DNA from: Rufibacter roseolus
GTDB lineage: Bacteria; Bacteroidota; Bacteroidia; Cytophagales; Hymenobacteraceae
Direction: 5' to 3'
NCBI RefSeq assembly: GCF_017916365.1
Contig: NZ_JAFMSU010000002.1
Location: 1,550,001 to 1,614,000, forward strand
Length of the DNA stretch: 64,000 bases
In this document: in pieces, positions 1-9,332 of the stretch
Layout: each line of letters opens with the position of its first letter
Numbering within the stretch: the first letter of the stretch is position 1
Notes under the pieces: model-generated
Database searches by the model: none
Told to the model about the DNA's origin: nothing
What the model saw: the letters and a program-made list of their open reading frames with translations, nothing else
Made by a program: the position numbers and the translations under genes

Positions 1-190
1 TTTGTTTTAGACCTGGTGCCGCAGGCAGGCCAACCGGCCAAGGCTAAAACAGCAGCGCGAGGCCGGAAGGCGGGGCCTCGCGGCCGTGAGCGCACGGAGA
101 GAACTATGCAACAATAAAGTGATTGAACCCACGCAACAGCGGCGCCACGCCAGCACAAGGGGACTACGCAAACAGATCAAAAATGGAACA

Positions 191-225
191 TAAAAAAAGG
201 TGTCAGAAATTACCACCTGACACCT
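191..225 (-). terminator. Intrinsic terminator of the haloperoxidase gene
   Basis: Nine-base inverted repeat (AGGTGTCAG at 198-206, CTGACACCT at 217-225). Read on the minus strand it is followed by seven T residues (191-197). It sits 24 bases past the stop of the 250-1602 gene, the usual layout of a Rho-independent terminator. Confidence 0.8.
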
Positions 226-249
226 CCGCTAAAGCCAAAATAAAGAATT

Positions 250-1602
250 CTAATCCTTCTGTACCGAAGCAAGCACCTGCGGTGCTCCCTCTACTTTACG
301 CAGCACCCACTCCCCTACCTGGAGTCCTTGCTTACGCCCGTTGTCTATGGCGTCCATGAAGTGAATACCGCCATAAAATCGGGAAAGGCCTGCCTCAATG
401 GCAGCGTCTTGGAAGGATTTGAACTTGCGGTCCGGCAGCCCGAAACGCTCTTCAACAGTATCGGTGTACTGGAACTGGTCTCCGAAGTAATGGCTCAGGA
501 TCACCGCGGAGGCCGCTGAGATGGTGGAGTGACCACTGAGATACTCCGGAAAGGGCGGTGTTTGCAGCAGGGGCTTGTAAGTGGGGTCAATGTACTTGCG
601 GATGGCAGTCTCCGGACGGATGCGGTTGCTGCGGAACTTCTCGTCCCAGCAAGAGATAAAGCCATCCATCAGCGCAATGGACACCAAGGTGTGCACCTTC
701 ATGGATTTGGCAAAATCGGCTTTGGCCTGCTTACAGGCAATGCCCGTGATACCCAGCCAGTGCGCACCCGGAGATATTTTCTTCAGGCCCGCCTGCAAGT
801 GCCCGTTGTCCTGCAGGGCAAAGGGGTTACAGTCCCAGAAAGAGGCAATCTCCAGCTGCTCCTGAGAAAGGTTTTTACTGGACTGGTAATTCTGTTGCAA
901 TAGCGCAAAGAACTTAGATTTTTTATCTGAGGAAAAAGCCACGGGCGGCGCCGGTTTGAACTGAGAACAGGTGTCCAGGGTGAAGGACCTTACGGTGTTG
1001 AAGTAGGGCTCTACCGGAGCGAAATACGCGGGCGGGGTTGGGTACCAGTTACCCTCTCCTTCCTTGGGCGTGTACCGCGGATAGTTGCTGATGCGGTTGT
1101 ATTTATCTGCTTTGGCGTAGGCCAGGATCTGCTTGCTCACCTTTTTCGCATAGTTCAGTGACGAGGTGATAGTTTCTTCGGCGAGGCCTTCGCGGCGGCA
1201 GGAATCCAGGAACTGGACTTCCATGGAGTCCAGCAGCACACCGGAGGGCTGCATTTTCTTGGCGGTCTCCATCATGGCCAGAATAGCGCTCAGTTCCGGA
1301 GAATGCCCTTCAACGCTATCGGGTTTGGTGATTGCCGGATAGTTCCGCAGCACGCCGTGCATGCTTTTATAGGTGCTGTCGTTCTGGGAAACCACCTCGT
1401 AGCCGGCTAGCGTGGCGTAGGAGAAAAAGCGGGAGGCCAGCGGCGGATTGGTGACGTCATTCACCATGATGTCGGTCATTCTATGGATGATCTGGCTGAT
1501 CTGCTCAGAACTGAATTTCAGGTTCTGCTTCTGCTCCCGGCCCGGGGAAGAGCAAGCCCCAAGCACGATCCAAACCAAAATAAACGGTAAATACTTCTTC
1601 AT
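250..1602 (-). CDS. Vanadium-dependent haloperoxidase / PAP2-superfamily lipoprotein
   Basis: 450 aa. A signal peptide with lipobox LGAC (Cys17) predicts an envelope-anchored lipoprotein. The C-terminal third carries the three phosphate/vanadate-binding motifs of the acid phosphatase/haloperoxidase fold: K322-x6-R329-P330, SGHS at 356-359 (His358), and S-R-F-x4-H (Arg408, His414). Family knowledge: such enzymes either oxidise halides with vanadate and peroxide or act as phosphatases. The sequence alone cannot say which. Its ATG overlaps the stop of the upstream ASPIC gene by one base (TAATG), so the two are translationally coupled. Family is confident, substrate unknown. Confidence 0.9.
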   Translation of the reverse strand: MKKYLPFILVWIVLGACSSPGREQKQNLKFSSEQISQIIHRMTDIMVNDVTNPPLASRFFSYATLAGYEVVSQNDSTYKSMHGVLRNYPAITKPDSVEGHSPELSAILAMMETAKKMQPSGVLLDSMEVQFLDSCRREGLAEETITSSLNYAKKVSKQILAYAKADKYNRISNYPRYTPKEGEGNWYPTPPAYFAPVEPYFNTVRSFTLDTCSQFKPAPPVAFSSDKKSKFFALLQQNYQSSKNLSQEQLEIASFWDCNPFALQDNGHLQAGLKKISPGAHWLGITGIACKQAKADFAKSMKVHTLVSIALMDGFISCWDEKFRSNRIRPETAIRKYIDPTYKPLLQTPPFPEYLSGHSTISAASAVILSHYFGDQFQYTDTVEERFGLPDRKFKSFQDAAIEAGLSRFYGGIHFMDAIDNGRKQGLQVGEWVLRKVEGAPQVLASVQKD

Positions 1603-4600
1603 TACTGCAACTTGTATGCTTTCACGGGCATCTGGTTCAACCCAAATACCACCGTATTGTTCACGTTTAGAATGCTGCGCACATCGCCTACCACCTTGAA
1701 GCCCGATTTATGCTGCGGCACGTAAATGAAGTTTCCTTTGCCATCGTTCTGCAGCAGCACGCCGTAGTTCGCGTCTGATTTCCCGAATCGCAGGCGGGCT
1801 TTGTTGACATTGCCGCCCAAAAGCAAATCCGGGGCACCGTCATGGTTATAGTCCAGGGTAGTCATGGCAAATACCGGCGAATACTGAGCCTGCAGCGGCA
1901 ATTTCATCTCGGTGAACCTTCCGTTCGCACCTCCCTGAAAATAAGCTGTTTGCATATAATTGCAGGACAGATGACCGGCCCCACTAAGTTCCGTAGGGGT
2001 GAAGATTTCATGCAGGGAGGCGTTGGCGTAGGAGCCATAGTCCTGGAAGCGGGTGCGCATCATGCTCACCTGGTCCAGGAGCTCGTCACGGGTTACGTAG
2101 GGGTAGCTTTTGCCCTGCATGTAAAAACACAGGATGGGTTCTACCGCGCCGTTGTCATCAAAATCCTTGAAGTACAGTTCGGCGGGCTGTTTCTCCGAGG
2201 CCTTGCACTGGGTATTCAATCCCTGGTTCCCGATGAGCAGGTCAGGGCGGTTGTCCTTGTTGAAGTCTCCTACCATGAGCTTGTTCCACCAGCCGCTGTA
2301 CTTCCGGGAGAAGAAGGCATCGGTGGTTTCGTTGAGTTTTCCGTTTTTCAGGCTGAAAACAGAAACGGGCATCCACTCTCCTACCACTACCAGTTCTGCT
2401 TTCAGGTCGCCGTTGAGGTCGTGCCAGGCGGCATCGGTGACCATACCAATGTTCTGGAGTTTAGGAGCCACTTTTGCGGTTTCGTCACGGAACTGGCCTT
2501 TGCCGTTGTTGAGCAGCACGTAGCTGCGGGGCGCCTCGGGGTAACGGCCCGGGATCACTCTACCACCCACAAACAGGTCCAAAGCCCCATCGCCATTGAT
2601 GTCAGAGGCCCGCACGCAGCTTTTGCTCGTGAGCATGGCCGGAAGCGCGTTAGAAGCTTTGGTGAAATTGCCTTTGCCATCGTTCAGGTACAAACGGTCT
2701 TGCAGGGCGGCATCATCGGGCATGAAGTTGTGGTACCCGCCGCTCACCACGTACAGATCCAGCGCTTTGTCATTGTTCGCGTCAAAAAACAGGGCATCCA
2801 CGTCTTCGCTGCTTTTATCAGAGGCGAAAGCCGGGTTGGCCTTGAGGGTGAACTTGCCGCCCTTGGTCTGTAAATAAATCGCGCCTGCCTGACCAACTGC
2901 GCCCCCGGCGAAAATATCCTCCAGGCCATCGGCGTTTACGTCCCCTTTTACCAGACACGGCCCCGAAAAAGACATGGGGTTGATCATGAGCGGTTGACGC
3001 TTGAAGTCATTGATGGGGGTTTTCTGGTGGACAAACGTAACCGGCGAGGCGGTCTCCGTGAAATAGGTTTTGCTTGGTGCCGCCGGTTTATAGGTGGAGG
3101 TGGCGTTTTTCTCTTCCAGGGTGAGCACTTGGTTGCCTTTCACGTTTCTGAGGACCTGCTGCTTGCCGCCCAGCCAAACCACGCGCAAAGAATCAATGGT
3201 ACCGTTACTGCCCAACCCGAAATGCATCACCGGCGAAACGCTGGACTGGAAGCCGCGCGAGGTCATCAGCTCCTGTAACTGCTGCTGTCCTTTTTGGTAC
3301 AGGGTTACTTTGGCGCCCAATCCCTGGGTGTTCTTGCCCAGGCCCACCAATTTCAATTGCAGATACTGGTGCTTCAGCTGTTTCTGGGCCTGGTTCTGGT
3401 ACACAAAGGCGGGCTGGTTCACGTTGTTGGCCACCAGGTCCAGGTCACCGTCATTGTCCAGATCGGCGTAGGCGGCCCCGTTGCTGTTGGAGGCCAGTTC
3501 AAAACCCCAGCTCTTGCCCACGTTGCTGAACTGTAGCCCCCCGGTATTCTTGAACATGTAGTTGTTCACGTTAGAGGCCGGCATTTTAGAAAGCAAAGTC
3601 ATTACGCTTTGCGGCGTAACCTTGCCCCGCAGGTACTGGAAGTAGGCGCTCCGGAATTTGATGAAATCCATGTTGGTGAAATCTTTCAAAAAGCCGTTGC
3701 TCACGAAAAGATCTTTCCAGCCATCGTTGTCATAATCGGCTAAGAGAGGTGCCCAGCTCCAGTCTGTGTTGGACACGCCGCTGAGTTGGCCCACTTCACT
3801 GAAAGTGCCGTCTCCGTTGTTCACCTGCAGCATGTTGCGCATGTACTGGTAGTTGAACCCGGCGCGTACCTGCATGTCAAAGTACTCGTAATTATCCGGC
3901 CCGAATAATTGCTTCTGGCGTTTGTTGTCCTCGGGCAGCATGTCCAGGGTCATTATATCTGGTAGGCCATCGTTGTTGATATCACCAATGTCATTGCCCA
4001 TGGAATAAATGGAAGTATGCTGGATACTGGCTTTAGATTTATCTGTGAAGGTGCCGTTCTTGTTGTTGATGAGCAGAAAATCCGGGGCCGAGTAGTCGTT
4101 GGAAACGTATATATCGGGCCAGCCGTCCAGGTTTATATCCGCGATACCGGCTCCCAGACCATAAGAGAACGCCGATTTGTCCAGCCCAGCCCTGTCTGAG
4201 ATGTCTTTGAACGTGCCGTTGTTGTTCTGGTACAGCTTGGCCTGCATAGCGCGCTCAGGCTTTTTCTTGATTTCCTTAATGGTGACATCATCCAAGTTGG
4301 TGAACTGCCGCGGATTGTGGTTCAGCAGGAACATGTCCAGGTCATGGTCCCGGTCGAAGTCAAAGAAAGAAGCATGGGTGCTGAAGGAAGAATCCGCCAG
4401 GCCCATTTCCTGCGCTTTATCTACGAAGGTGGGAACCCCGTTTTTGCCGGGCCCTTGGTTGATGAAGAGTTGGTTCGCGCGTCTTTCGCCGGGCAAGCTT
4501 CCCGAGTAACACTGGTAAATATCTGGGAGGCCGTCGCCGTTGACATCGGCGATGGTGGTGCCCGTCTTCCAGCCATTCTGATTTCCCGCTACGCCAGCTG

Positions 4601-4955
4601 GCGTAGTGATGTCCTCAAACCGCATCTGGCCTTTATTCAGGTACAACCGGTTGGGCACCATATTTCCGGAGAAATAGATGTCCTGCAGCCCGTCTTGGTT
4701 TACATCGCTGATGGCCACGCCGCCACCGTTGTAAAAATACTGGTAGACAATAATGTTGGAATAAGGCGTCTCAGTGAGGCTATTGTTGAAACTGATGTTG
4801 GTTGCCTCAGGCGAGAGAAGCGTGAAAAGGGTGGGCTCAGAGGAGGCCGCAGGTCCGGTGGTGATTTCCTTATCCTTTTTCTCTTTCTGGCAACCAAAGG
4901 CCCCTACTATTAAAAAGGCTATCCCTAAGAGGGAAGTACGTCTAAACGAATACAT
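1602..4955 (-). CDS. CRTAC1-family FG-GAP/VCBS repeat lipoprotein with ASPIC/UnbV domain
   Basis: 1117 aa lipoprotein (hydrophobic N-terminus ending in Gly-Cys22). At least seven calcium-binding-type FG-GAP blades of the form D-x-N-x-D-G-x-x-D-[IL] fill the first half. An ASPIC/UnbV domain follows around residues 540-620 (GLGAKV, then FGLGSNGTIDSLRVVW). A second set of FG-GAP blades runs to the C-terminus. This is the usual Bacteroidota surface beta-propeller architecture, probably displayed on the outer membrane; its ligand is unknown. It is the first gene of a two-gene unit with the haloperoxidase-like protein. The long antisense frames over it are shadows. Confidence 0.9.
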   Translation of the reverse strand: MYSFRRTSLLGIAFLIVGAFGCQKEKKDKEITTGPAASSEPTLFTLLSPEATNISFNNSLTETPYSNIIVYQYFYNGGGVAISDVNQDGLQDIYFSGNMVPNRLYLNKGQMRFEDITTPAGVAGNQNGWKTGTTIADVNGDGLPDIYQCYSGSLPGERRANQLFINQGPGKNGVPTFVDKAQEMGLADSSFSTHASFFDFDRDHDLDMFLLNHNPRQFTNLDDVTIKEIKKKPERAMQAKLYQNNNGTFKDISDRAGLDKSAFSYGLGAGIADINLDGWPDIYVSNDYSAPDFLLINNKNGTFTDKSKASIQHTSIYSMGNDIGDINNDGLPDIMTLDMLPEDNKRQKQLFGPDNYEYFDMQVRAGFNYQYMRNMLQVNNGDGTFSEVGQLSGVSNTDWSWAPLLADYDNDGWKDLFVSNGFLKDFTNMDFIKFRSAYFQYLRGKVTPQSVMTLLSKMPASNVNNYMFKNTGGLQFSNVGKSWGFELASNSNGAAYADLDNDGDLDLVANNVNQPAFVYQNQAQKQLKHQYLQLKLVGLGKNTQGLGAKVTLYQKGQQQLQELMTSRGFQSSVSPVMHFGLGSNGTIDSLRVVWLGGKQQVLRNVKGNQVLTLEEKNATSTYKPAAPSKTYFTETASPVTFVHQKTPINDFKRQPLMINPMSFSGPCLVKGDVNADGLEDIFAGGAVGQAGAIYLQTKGGKFTLKANPAFASDKSSEDVDALFFDANNDKALDLYVVSGGYHNFMPDDAALQDRLYLNDGKGNFTKASNALPAMLTSKSCVRASDINGDGALDLFVGGRVIPGRYPEAPRSYVLLNNGKGQFRDETAKVAPKLQNIGMVTDAAWHDLNGDLKAELVVVGEWMPVSVFSLKNGKLNETTDAFFSRKYSGWWNKLMVGDFNKDNRPDLLIGNQGLNTQCKASEKQPAELYFKDFDDNGAVEPILCFYMQGKSYPYVTRDELLDQVSMMRTRFQDYGSYANASLHEIFTPTELSGAGHLSCNYMQTAYFQGGANGRFTEMKLPLQAQYSPVFAMTTLDYNHDGAPDLLLGGNVNKARLRFGKSDANYGVLLQNDGKGNFIYVPQHKSGFKVVGDVRSILNVNNTVVFGLNQMPVKAYKLQ

Positions 4956-5540
4956 GCTGGAATCTTAAAAAAGCCTATAATAATACAGAAACTTATTGGG
5001 TTCTCCAAGAAGCGTTTTTGACCCAAGTTTTTGAAGGAAAGACAAAACTGTTATTAAGTCACCTGGAAGAAAAGGGATGCTACTAGCCTGTGCTTGTTTG
5101 GCATTGAATTAAATGAATTACCCAAAGAAGGCTGAGATGAGAAGTTGTTAACAGGAAGGATGGCGATGGACTTCTGCTTCAGCAAACCCTTGGGAACTCC
5201 TGCTTCAGCAATCTTTGCTTGAGCAGCAAAAGTTCTAATAACGAAAGCTTACTTTATCGTGCATTAAGAACTTTCATCATTCTGACCTTGCTACATTCCA
5301 GACCTGAAAATATGCCTTGTCATATGAAAATTTACAAGGCCAGAACTCTAAAAAATACCACCATTTTAGAGGACACCATCTCAGGTAAATTATAAAACAA
5401 CTTTGTACACAAACTTATTACTTGTTTGGCTTAGCCAGGATTGAGGGTCCAGCAGGCGCTCCTTTGTTAAAATAAATCAGAAAGTATAGCATCTTACCCT
5501 TATAAAACCCGTACCTACAACCACACAAATCACTATAACC
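4956..5540. other. Divergent intergenic region, 585 bp
   Basis: No convincing gene. It contains two direct copies of CTGCTTCAGCAA (5174-5185 and 5200-5211) followed by a near-inverse copy (TTGCTTGAGCAG, 5215-5226). It must hold the start signals of both the ASPIC gene and the small plus-strand gene, but I found no exact TAnnTTTG box in it. Confidence 0.5.
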
Positions 5541-5924
5541 ATGGAAAATAACCAAGAAACTAAAGCACTAGCTGATCTCATCCAAAATCCGCAGGAAATC
5601 TCCAATATCATCAACAATCCGGCAGATAACGGAATGAAATTTTACCAGCAGCTCCGGAACAAAGACAAACAGTACGTTGCATTTGCAGCCGGACTAGGCC
5701 TGATTGCCTATGGCTTCTTCCTGAACCGTTCCAGCAAAAGCTCAAGCGCTGGCCAAGGCAGCTACGGAAAAAAAGGAAAGAACCGGAATGGCGGCCAAAA
5801 CCAAGGTGGAACCCAGGCTAGCCTAGGTCAAGGTTCTGCAACTGGTGCTGGCGCCGGATACGGCGGAAGCGGCCAGGTAGGCGGAGACTACAACGGTGGC
5901 GATTATAACCAGAACAACGGATAA
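5541..5924 (+). CDS. Small membrane protein with Gly/Asn-rich C-terminal tail, unknown function
   Basis: 127 aa, no recognised family. Residues 1-45 are polar and predicted helical (Gln/Asn/Asp-rich). About residues 46-62 form one hydrophobic segment (YVAFAAGLGLIAYGFFL), consistent with a single membrane span. The rest is low complexity, with a Ser/Lys stretch followed by Gly, Gln, Asn and Tyr repeats ending in GGDYNQNNG. Such a tail could be disordered or adhesive. It is a single-gene unit with long flanking spacers and its own strong terminator. The codon pattern looks real and the start is the first ATG, but the function is open. Confidence 0.7.
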   Translation: MENNQETKALADLIQNPQEISNIINNPADNGMKFYQQLRNKDKQYVAFAAGLGLIAYGFFLNRSSKSSSAGQGSYGKKGKNRNGGQNQGGTQASLGQGSATGAGAGYGGSGQVGGDYNGGDYNQNNG

Positions 5925-5954
5925 GCAATTAAATTACGTTTCATCCACTATCTG

Positions 5955-5988
5955 AAGGGTGCGGACTCTACTTCCGCACCCTTTTTTT
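5955..5988 (+). terminator. Intrinsic terminator after the Gly-rich small protein
   Basis: GGGTGCGGA (5957-5965) pairs with TCCGCACCC (5973-5981), extended by AA/TT, with a 7-base loop and a run of seven T residues. It lies about 30 bases after the stop at 5924. Confidence 0.9.
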
Positions 5989-6346
5989 ATTCTTACCAGC
6001 CCCATAGCCTATTCAAATACATAAAGGGCAGAACAAAATTCAGCTTTAGTCCAGGAATGTAATTCTCTTATTTCAGAGTCATTTTTAAAAAACAGGCTAG
6101 ATCCAATAAAACAGGCTTAAAACGAGGAAGAGGGATTTAGTAAATTCTTTATCCCTGTCAAACGACTCTGCCCTTTACTTAAGTGGAACTCATTTTTAAG
6201 TGCCGGAATTCACGTACTTCACATTCTTACCTGCAAATCTCATTCATAAAGGATCTAGACTGGCGGTAGCCCAACCAACTCATCTCCGTTTTCCACTACA
6301 TTTCACAAAGGCTTAATGATACCCTGCCTGAAATCAAATGATTGGT

Positions 6347-6354
6347 TACTTTTG
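6347..6354 (+). promoter_or_regulatory. Candidate Bacteroidota -7 box for the O-antigen-ligase-like gene
   Basis: TACTTTTG matches TAnnTTTG exactly, 89 bases upstream of the ATG at 6443. No clear TTTG -33 element was found at the usual distance, so this rests on the -7 match and its position. Confidence 0.35.
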
Positions 6355-6442
6355 TAATTAACTTCACTTCCTAAAAGATGTAACTCGTTTTATGAAGTGA
6401 ATACTCTATCCCAAATTTAATACATGAATCAGGCGGAAACGT

Positions 6443-7741
6443 ATGCCTGCCAACACCCCCAAGATGTTATTTAGCTTACAAGACTTCACCAAAAAAGAAA
6501 AAGGGCTTTTTGCCTTGATCCTTCTCTTCTTCGTTACCCTTTACTTTGCCCACCTGAGCGGGGTCAATTCTGTAGTTACTGGCTTACTGGTAGTTTATAG
6601 TTTCACCTTGAGTAGTCTGAAGGAAAAATGGGAAACCCTCAAGCAAAGGCCTTATATCCAGGGCATGCTGCTGTTTTTCCTGGCTCTGGTCATCAGCACC
6701 TTGCTCTCAGATGATATTGCCCGAGGACTCCATCATTTGAAAATCAGACTTCCCTTGCTACTATTTCCTGCAAGTTTAGGGTTGTTACAGCTTAGAAAGG
6801 TATTCAAAGATAAGGTGCTGCTATCTTTTGCCGTGATCACTACTTTGGTGGCTTTGGTTTGCATAGGCTCCAGTATTTACGCCGCCAGCACAGCCCACAG
6901 AACAGACTACCTCTATAATGATGCGCTTACTGGCATCACGAGGCAACAGTCCATCTATATGGCTTTAGCAACCAACATAGCCCTCTTCATTTTTGCGAAG
7001 GAAATCTTCTTTGGCAGAAGTAAATACAAGATGGGTATGTTGCTGGCAGTAGTACTGTTGTTCGCCTTCAGTTATCTGTTGGCGAGCCGCATCATGTTTG
7101 CCCTACTTTTATTAGCCACCCTTGGTTTTAGTTTTTACTACATCATAAAGGAAAGAAAGATACTGGAAGGACTTACCTTGGTCTTAGGGTTGGCCATAGG
7201 AACTGTTGTGATCAACAAACTTATGCCTTCTACTTTTAATCGCTATAAAGAGCTTACCTACAGAAGCTTTGACTTTGAGAGCCGAGGCAAAGAAAGCCAT
7301 TATAACATGGCCATCACCCCAGACCAGTGGAACGGAGCAAACTTTAGGTTAGCTGCCTGGACTTGCGGGTTAGAGGTATTCCAGACAAGCCCCATCAAAG
7401 GAGTTGACTTAGGCGATAAAGATGCCGTTCTGCTTGAGAAGTACAAGGAGAAGAAATTCTACATGGCCATAGAGACCGATAAGAACGTGCACAGCAATTA
7501 CCTGGATATACTGTTCAGTTTAGGGGTCATTGGTTTCATCCTCTACGTAATAGCCTGGCTGATTCTTCCCCTGCTTTCCGCCTATCAAAATCAAAATGGC
7601 TTTGCCATTCTCGTCATCTTCACTTTTGCTGTTGCCTGGATAACCGAAGTTTACTTTGGCAAGAACTTCGGGACCATGTTGGTTGGCTTCTTTGTGCCGT
7701 TTGTTTTAGCGAATGGCTCCAAAACGAAAATCCCCGGTTGA
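6443..7741 (+). CDS. O-antigen ligase / Wzy-type polysaccharide polymerase family membrane protein
   Basis: 432 aa polytopic membrane protein with about ten hydrophobic helices from residue 20 onward. A large periplasmic-type loop around residues 260-345 carries W-N-G-A-N-F-R-L and ends in VHSNYLDILFSLGVIGF, the Asn/His-containing motif of the Wzy_C/WaaL family. Family role: joining undecaprenyl-linked glycan to lipid A core, or polymerising repeats. The adjacent minus-strand island has an ABC-type exporter (Wzm/Wzt), which would favour a ligase role; this is inference. Start is the first ATG; Met8 is an alternative. GC is closer to the core genome than to the island. Confidence 0.8.
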   Translation: MPANTPKMLFSLQDFTKKEKGLFALILLFFVTLYFAHLSGVNSVVTGLLVVYSFTLSSLKEKWETLKQRPYIQGMLLFFLALVISTLLSDDIARGLHHLKIRLPLLLFPASLGLLQLRKVFKDKVLLSFAVITTLVALVCIGSSIYAASTAHRTDYLYNDALTGITRQQSIYMALATNIALFIFAKEIFFGRSKYKMGMLLAVVLLFAFSYLLASRIMFALLLLATLGFSFYYIIKERKILEGLTLVLGLAIGTVVINKLMPSTFNRYKELTYRSFDFESRGKESHYNMAITPDQWNGANFRLAAWTCGLEVFQTSPIKGVDLGDKDAVLLEKYKEKKFYMAIETDKNVHSNYLDILFSLGVIGFILYVIAWLILPLLSAYQNQNGFAILVIFTFAVAWITEVYFGKNFGTMLVGFFVPFVLANGSKTKIPG

Positions 7742-7765
7742 TGACTACCGGGGATTTTCGTTTTT
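7725..7765. terminator. Bidirectional terminator between convergent genes
   Basis: Perfect 14-bp arms (7725-7738 and 7747-7760, core ATCCCCGGT/ACCGGGGAT) around an 8-base loop, with T runs on both strands. The left arm overlaps the last codons of the plus-strand ligase gene and the loop contains its stop. It can also serve the minus-strand glycan operon ending at 7792. Confidence 0.85.
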
Positions 7766-7791
7766 GTTCAAACTATTAGCAGGAAATCAGA

Positions 7792-8526
7792 TTATTTGTT
7801 GTCCTTCATATAAAGATCAATTGCTTGTTCGGTTTCTCCAACGAATACCAACTCACCTTTCTTCATAAAGGCTGCCCGGTTACAGTATTTCCTGATCACA
7901 TCCATGCTGTGACTTACCAGTACCACTGTTCTGCCCTGAATCCAAGAACTTTCAAATACCTTCACCGCTTTTTCCTGGAACTTAGCATCACCTACCGCAA
8001 AGATCTCGTCCAGGAACATGATATCAGCGCCTGCTTTCACAGCAATAGAAAAGCCCAGGCGAGCTACCATCCCTGAGGAGAAGAACTTGATCTTGGTATC
8101 TACAAAGCCTTCCAGTTCAGCAAAGGAAATGATCTCATCAAAAATGGCATCAATCTCCTTTATTTTAAGGCCTAGAACAGATCCAGAAACATAGACATTT
8201 TCACGGGCCGTTAACTCATGGCTCATTCCCACTCCCAAGTTCATCAGCATAGTAGACCCTTGGATGTTTACATATCCAGTGTCTGTAGGATAAACCCCGG
8301 CCAGCAGCTTTACTAAGGTAGATTTACCACAACCGTTTCTACCCAGCAACCCAATGCACTCCCCTTTCTTGATCTCTAATGACATATTTTTAAGGGCGAG
8401 AATGTATTTAGTCCTGGGAGGATTAAACAAATTAAAAAGGCGGTGCTTAACAGTACTATGGCTATCCTCAGAAACTGAAAAAGTCTTACTTATATTTCTG
8501 GCTTTAATTGAAATTGTATTTTCCAT
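7792..8526 (-). CDS. wzt: Polysaccharide ABC exporter, ATP-binding subunit (Wzt/KpsT/TagH type)
   Basis: 244 aa from the chosen ATG at 8526, which lies 4 bases after the permease stop. A longer frame to 8559 would add 11 residues overlapping the permease and is less likely. Walker A is GRNGCGKST (62-70), the signature is FSSGM (149-153, the variant typical of polysaccharide exporters), Walker B is IMFLDE (169-174), and the H-loop His is 206. It powers export of a lipid-linked glycan across the inner membrane with the adjacent Wzm-like permease. It stops after the nucleotide-binding domain, so it lacks the C-terminal carbohydrate-binding domain of the roughly 400-aa Wzt proteins. Confidence 0.9.
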   Translation of the reverse strand: MENTISIKARNISKTFSVSEDSHSTVKHRLFNLFNPPRTKYILALKNMSLEIKKGECIGLLGRNGCGKSTLVKLLAGVYPTDTGYVNIQGSTMLMNLGVGMSHELTARENVYVSGSVLGLKIKEIDAIFDEIISFAELEGFVDTKIKFFSSGMVARLGFSIAVKAGADIMFLDEIFAVGDAKFQEKAVKVFESSWIQGRTVVLVSHSMDVIRKYCNRAAFMKKGELVFVGETEQAIDLYMKDNK

Positions 8527-8530
8527 TATA

Positions 8531-9328
8531 TTATAATTTCTCTGCAGCTTTTGCACCAAGCTTATTCAATAGAATAAGGCCAACTAAAAGAAGAAAAAAT
8601 GCATAAGCAAAGTCAAAGATAAAAAGTTCAAAATTCGGCAACTTACCTTCCATCATAACAAACCGTGCATTAATAATAATACCGGCAATCGGGTTCGCAA
8701 ATTCGAAAGACGGAAGAGATTCCTTAAACGTTGTAAGCCTATATATGATTGGAGATAAAAAAAATAAAAATGCAGTAAATACTTGCCAAACTTGAGCAAT
8801 ATCTTTAGCTACAATATAAATATTTGAAAGAATTAAAGAAATTCCGAGTGACAAAATAAATACATTTAAAAACAAAGGTATTATCCAAAGGTTATAAAGA
8901 TGAGGACCAATAGAGGAAGGTTCGATAAAATAATAGAAACCTAAAAACATAATTAGGTTAAAAAAGAACCCAATACTATTACTCAAAAGGGTTGACACGT
9001 ATATTTCCAGCTTATTCATATTACTGTACTCATACAAGAATTTTTTAGAATTTAGGATCTGAACAGTTCCTCCAGTACTTTCAAGGAAGAAATTCCACAA
9101 AATCAAACCAATAAATAACCAAGAGGCAAAAGCAGGAATATCTTGCTTAAGCACTACCTGAAATACAATAAAATAAATTAGAATATCCATTATAGGCTTT
9201 AATAAAGCCCAGAATAAACCTAATTTATTTTCATAATATCGAAGCTTAAATTCTATTTTAGCAAGTAACCATAATCTCTCCAGCTTATTTGATCCAACAA
9301 ACCAGTTGTTTAAAATTTGTAAAAACAT
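8531..9328 (-). CDS. wzm: Polysaccharide ABC exporter, permease subunit (Wzm/KpsM/TagG type)
   Basis: 265 aa ABC-2 type permease with six predicted membrane helices after an amphipathic N-terminus. The segment YYENKLGLFWALLKPIMDI near residues 31-50 is the conserved interface region of the family, and FLSPIIY lies in helix 5. It forms the membrane channel for the ATPase encoded 4 bases downstream. The gene is AT-rich like the rest of the island and is packed 4 bases after the upstream glycosyltransferase stop, so it is part of one long transcript. Confidence 0.9.
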   Translation of the reverse strand: MFLQILNNWFVGSNKLERLWLLAKIEFKLRYYENKLGLFWALLKPIMDILIYFIVFQVVLKQDIPAFASWLFIGLILWNFFLESTGGTVQILNSKKFLYEYSNMNKLEIYVSTLLSNSIGFFFNLIMFLGFYYFIEPSSIGPHLYNLWIIPLFLNVFILSLGISLILSNIYIVAKDIAQVWQVFTAFLFFLSPIIYRLTTFKESLPSFEFANPIAGIIINARFVMMEGKLPNFELFIFDFAYAFFLLLVGLILLNKLGAKAAEKL

Positions 9329-9332
9329 AAAA

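Larger units (their letters stand above)
5925..6442. other. Intergenic region, 518 bp
   Basis: Holds the terminator at 5955-5988, two half copies of the dispersed palindrome (AAAACAGGCTAGA at 6089-6101 and AAAACAGGCTTAAAACG at 6108-6124) and a candidate -7 box at 6347-6354. No gene seen. Confidence 0.6.

Noticed and set aside
4-50. Possible further palindrome copy (GTTTTAGACCTGG ... CCAAGGCTAAAAC)
   Set aside because: The arms resemble the element, but the 21-base centre is too long and lacks the GTTTTC/GAAAAC core. At the window edge it cannot be judged.
123-359. 78-codon plus-strand frame overlapping the haloperoxidase end
   Set aside because: It runs over the minus-strand terminator and into the 3' end of a well-supported gene on the other strand, with no recognisable domain.
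1842-2873. 343-codon plus-strand open frame
   Set aside because: Antisense to the ASPIC lipoprotein, whose repeated D-x-N-x-D-G units on the minus strand are unmistakable. The antisense translation shows no family signal.
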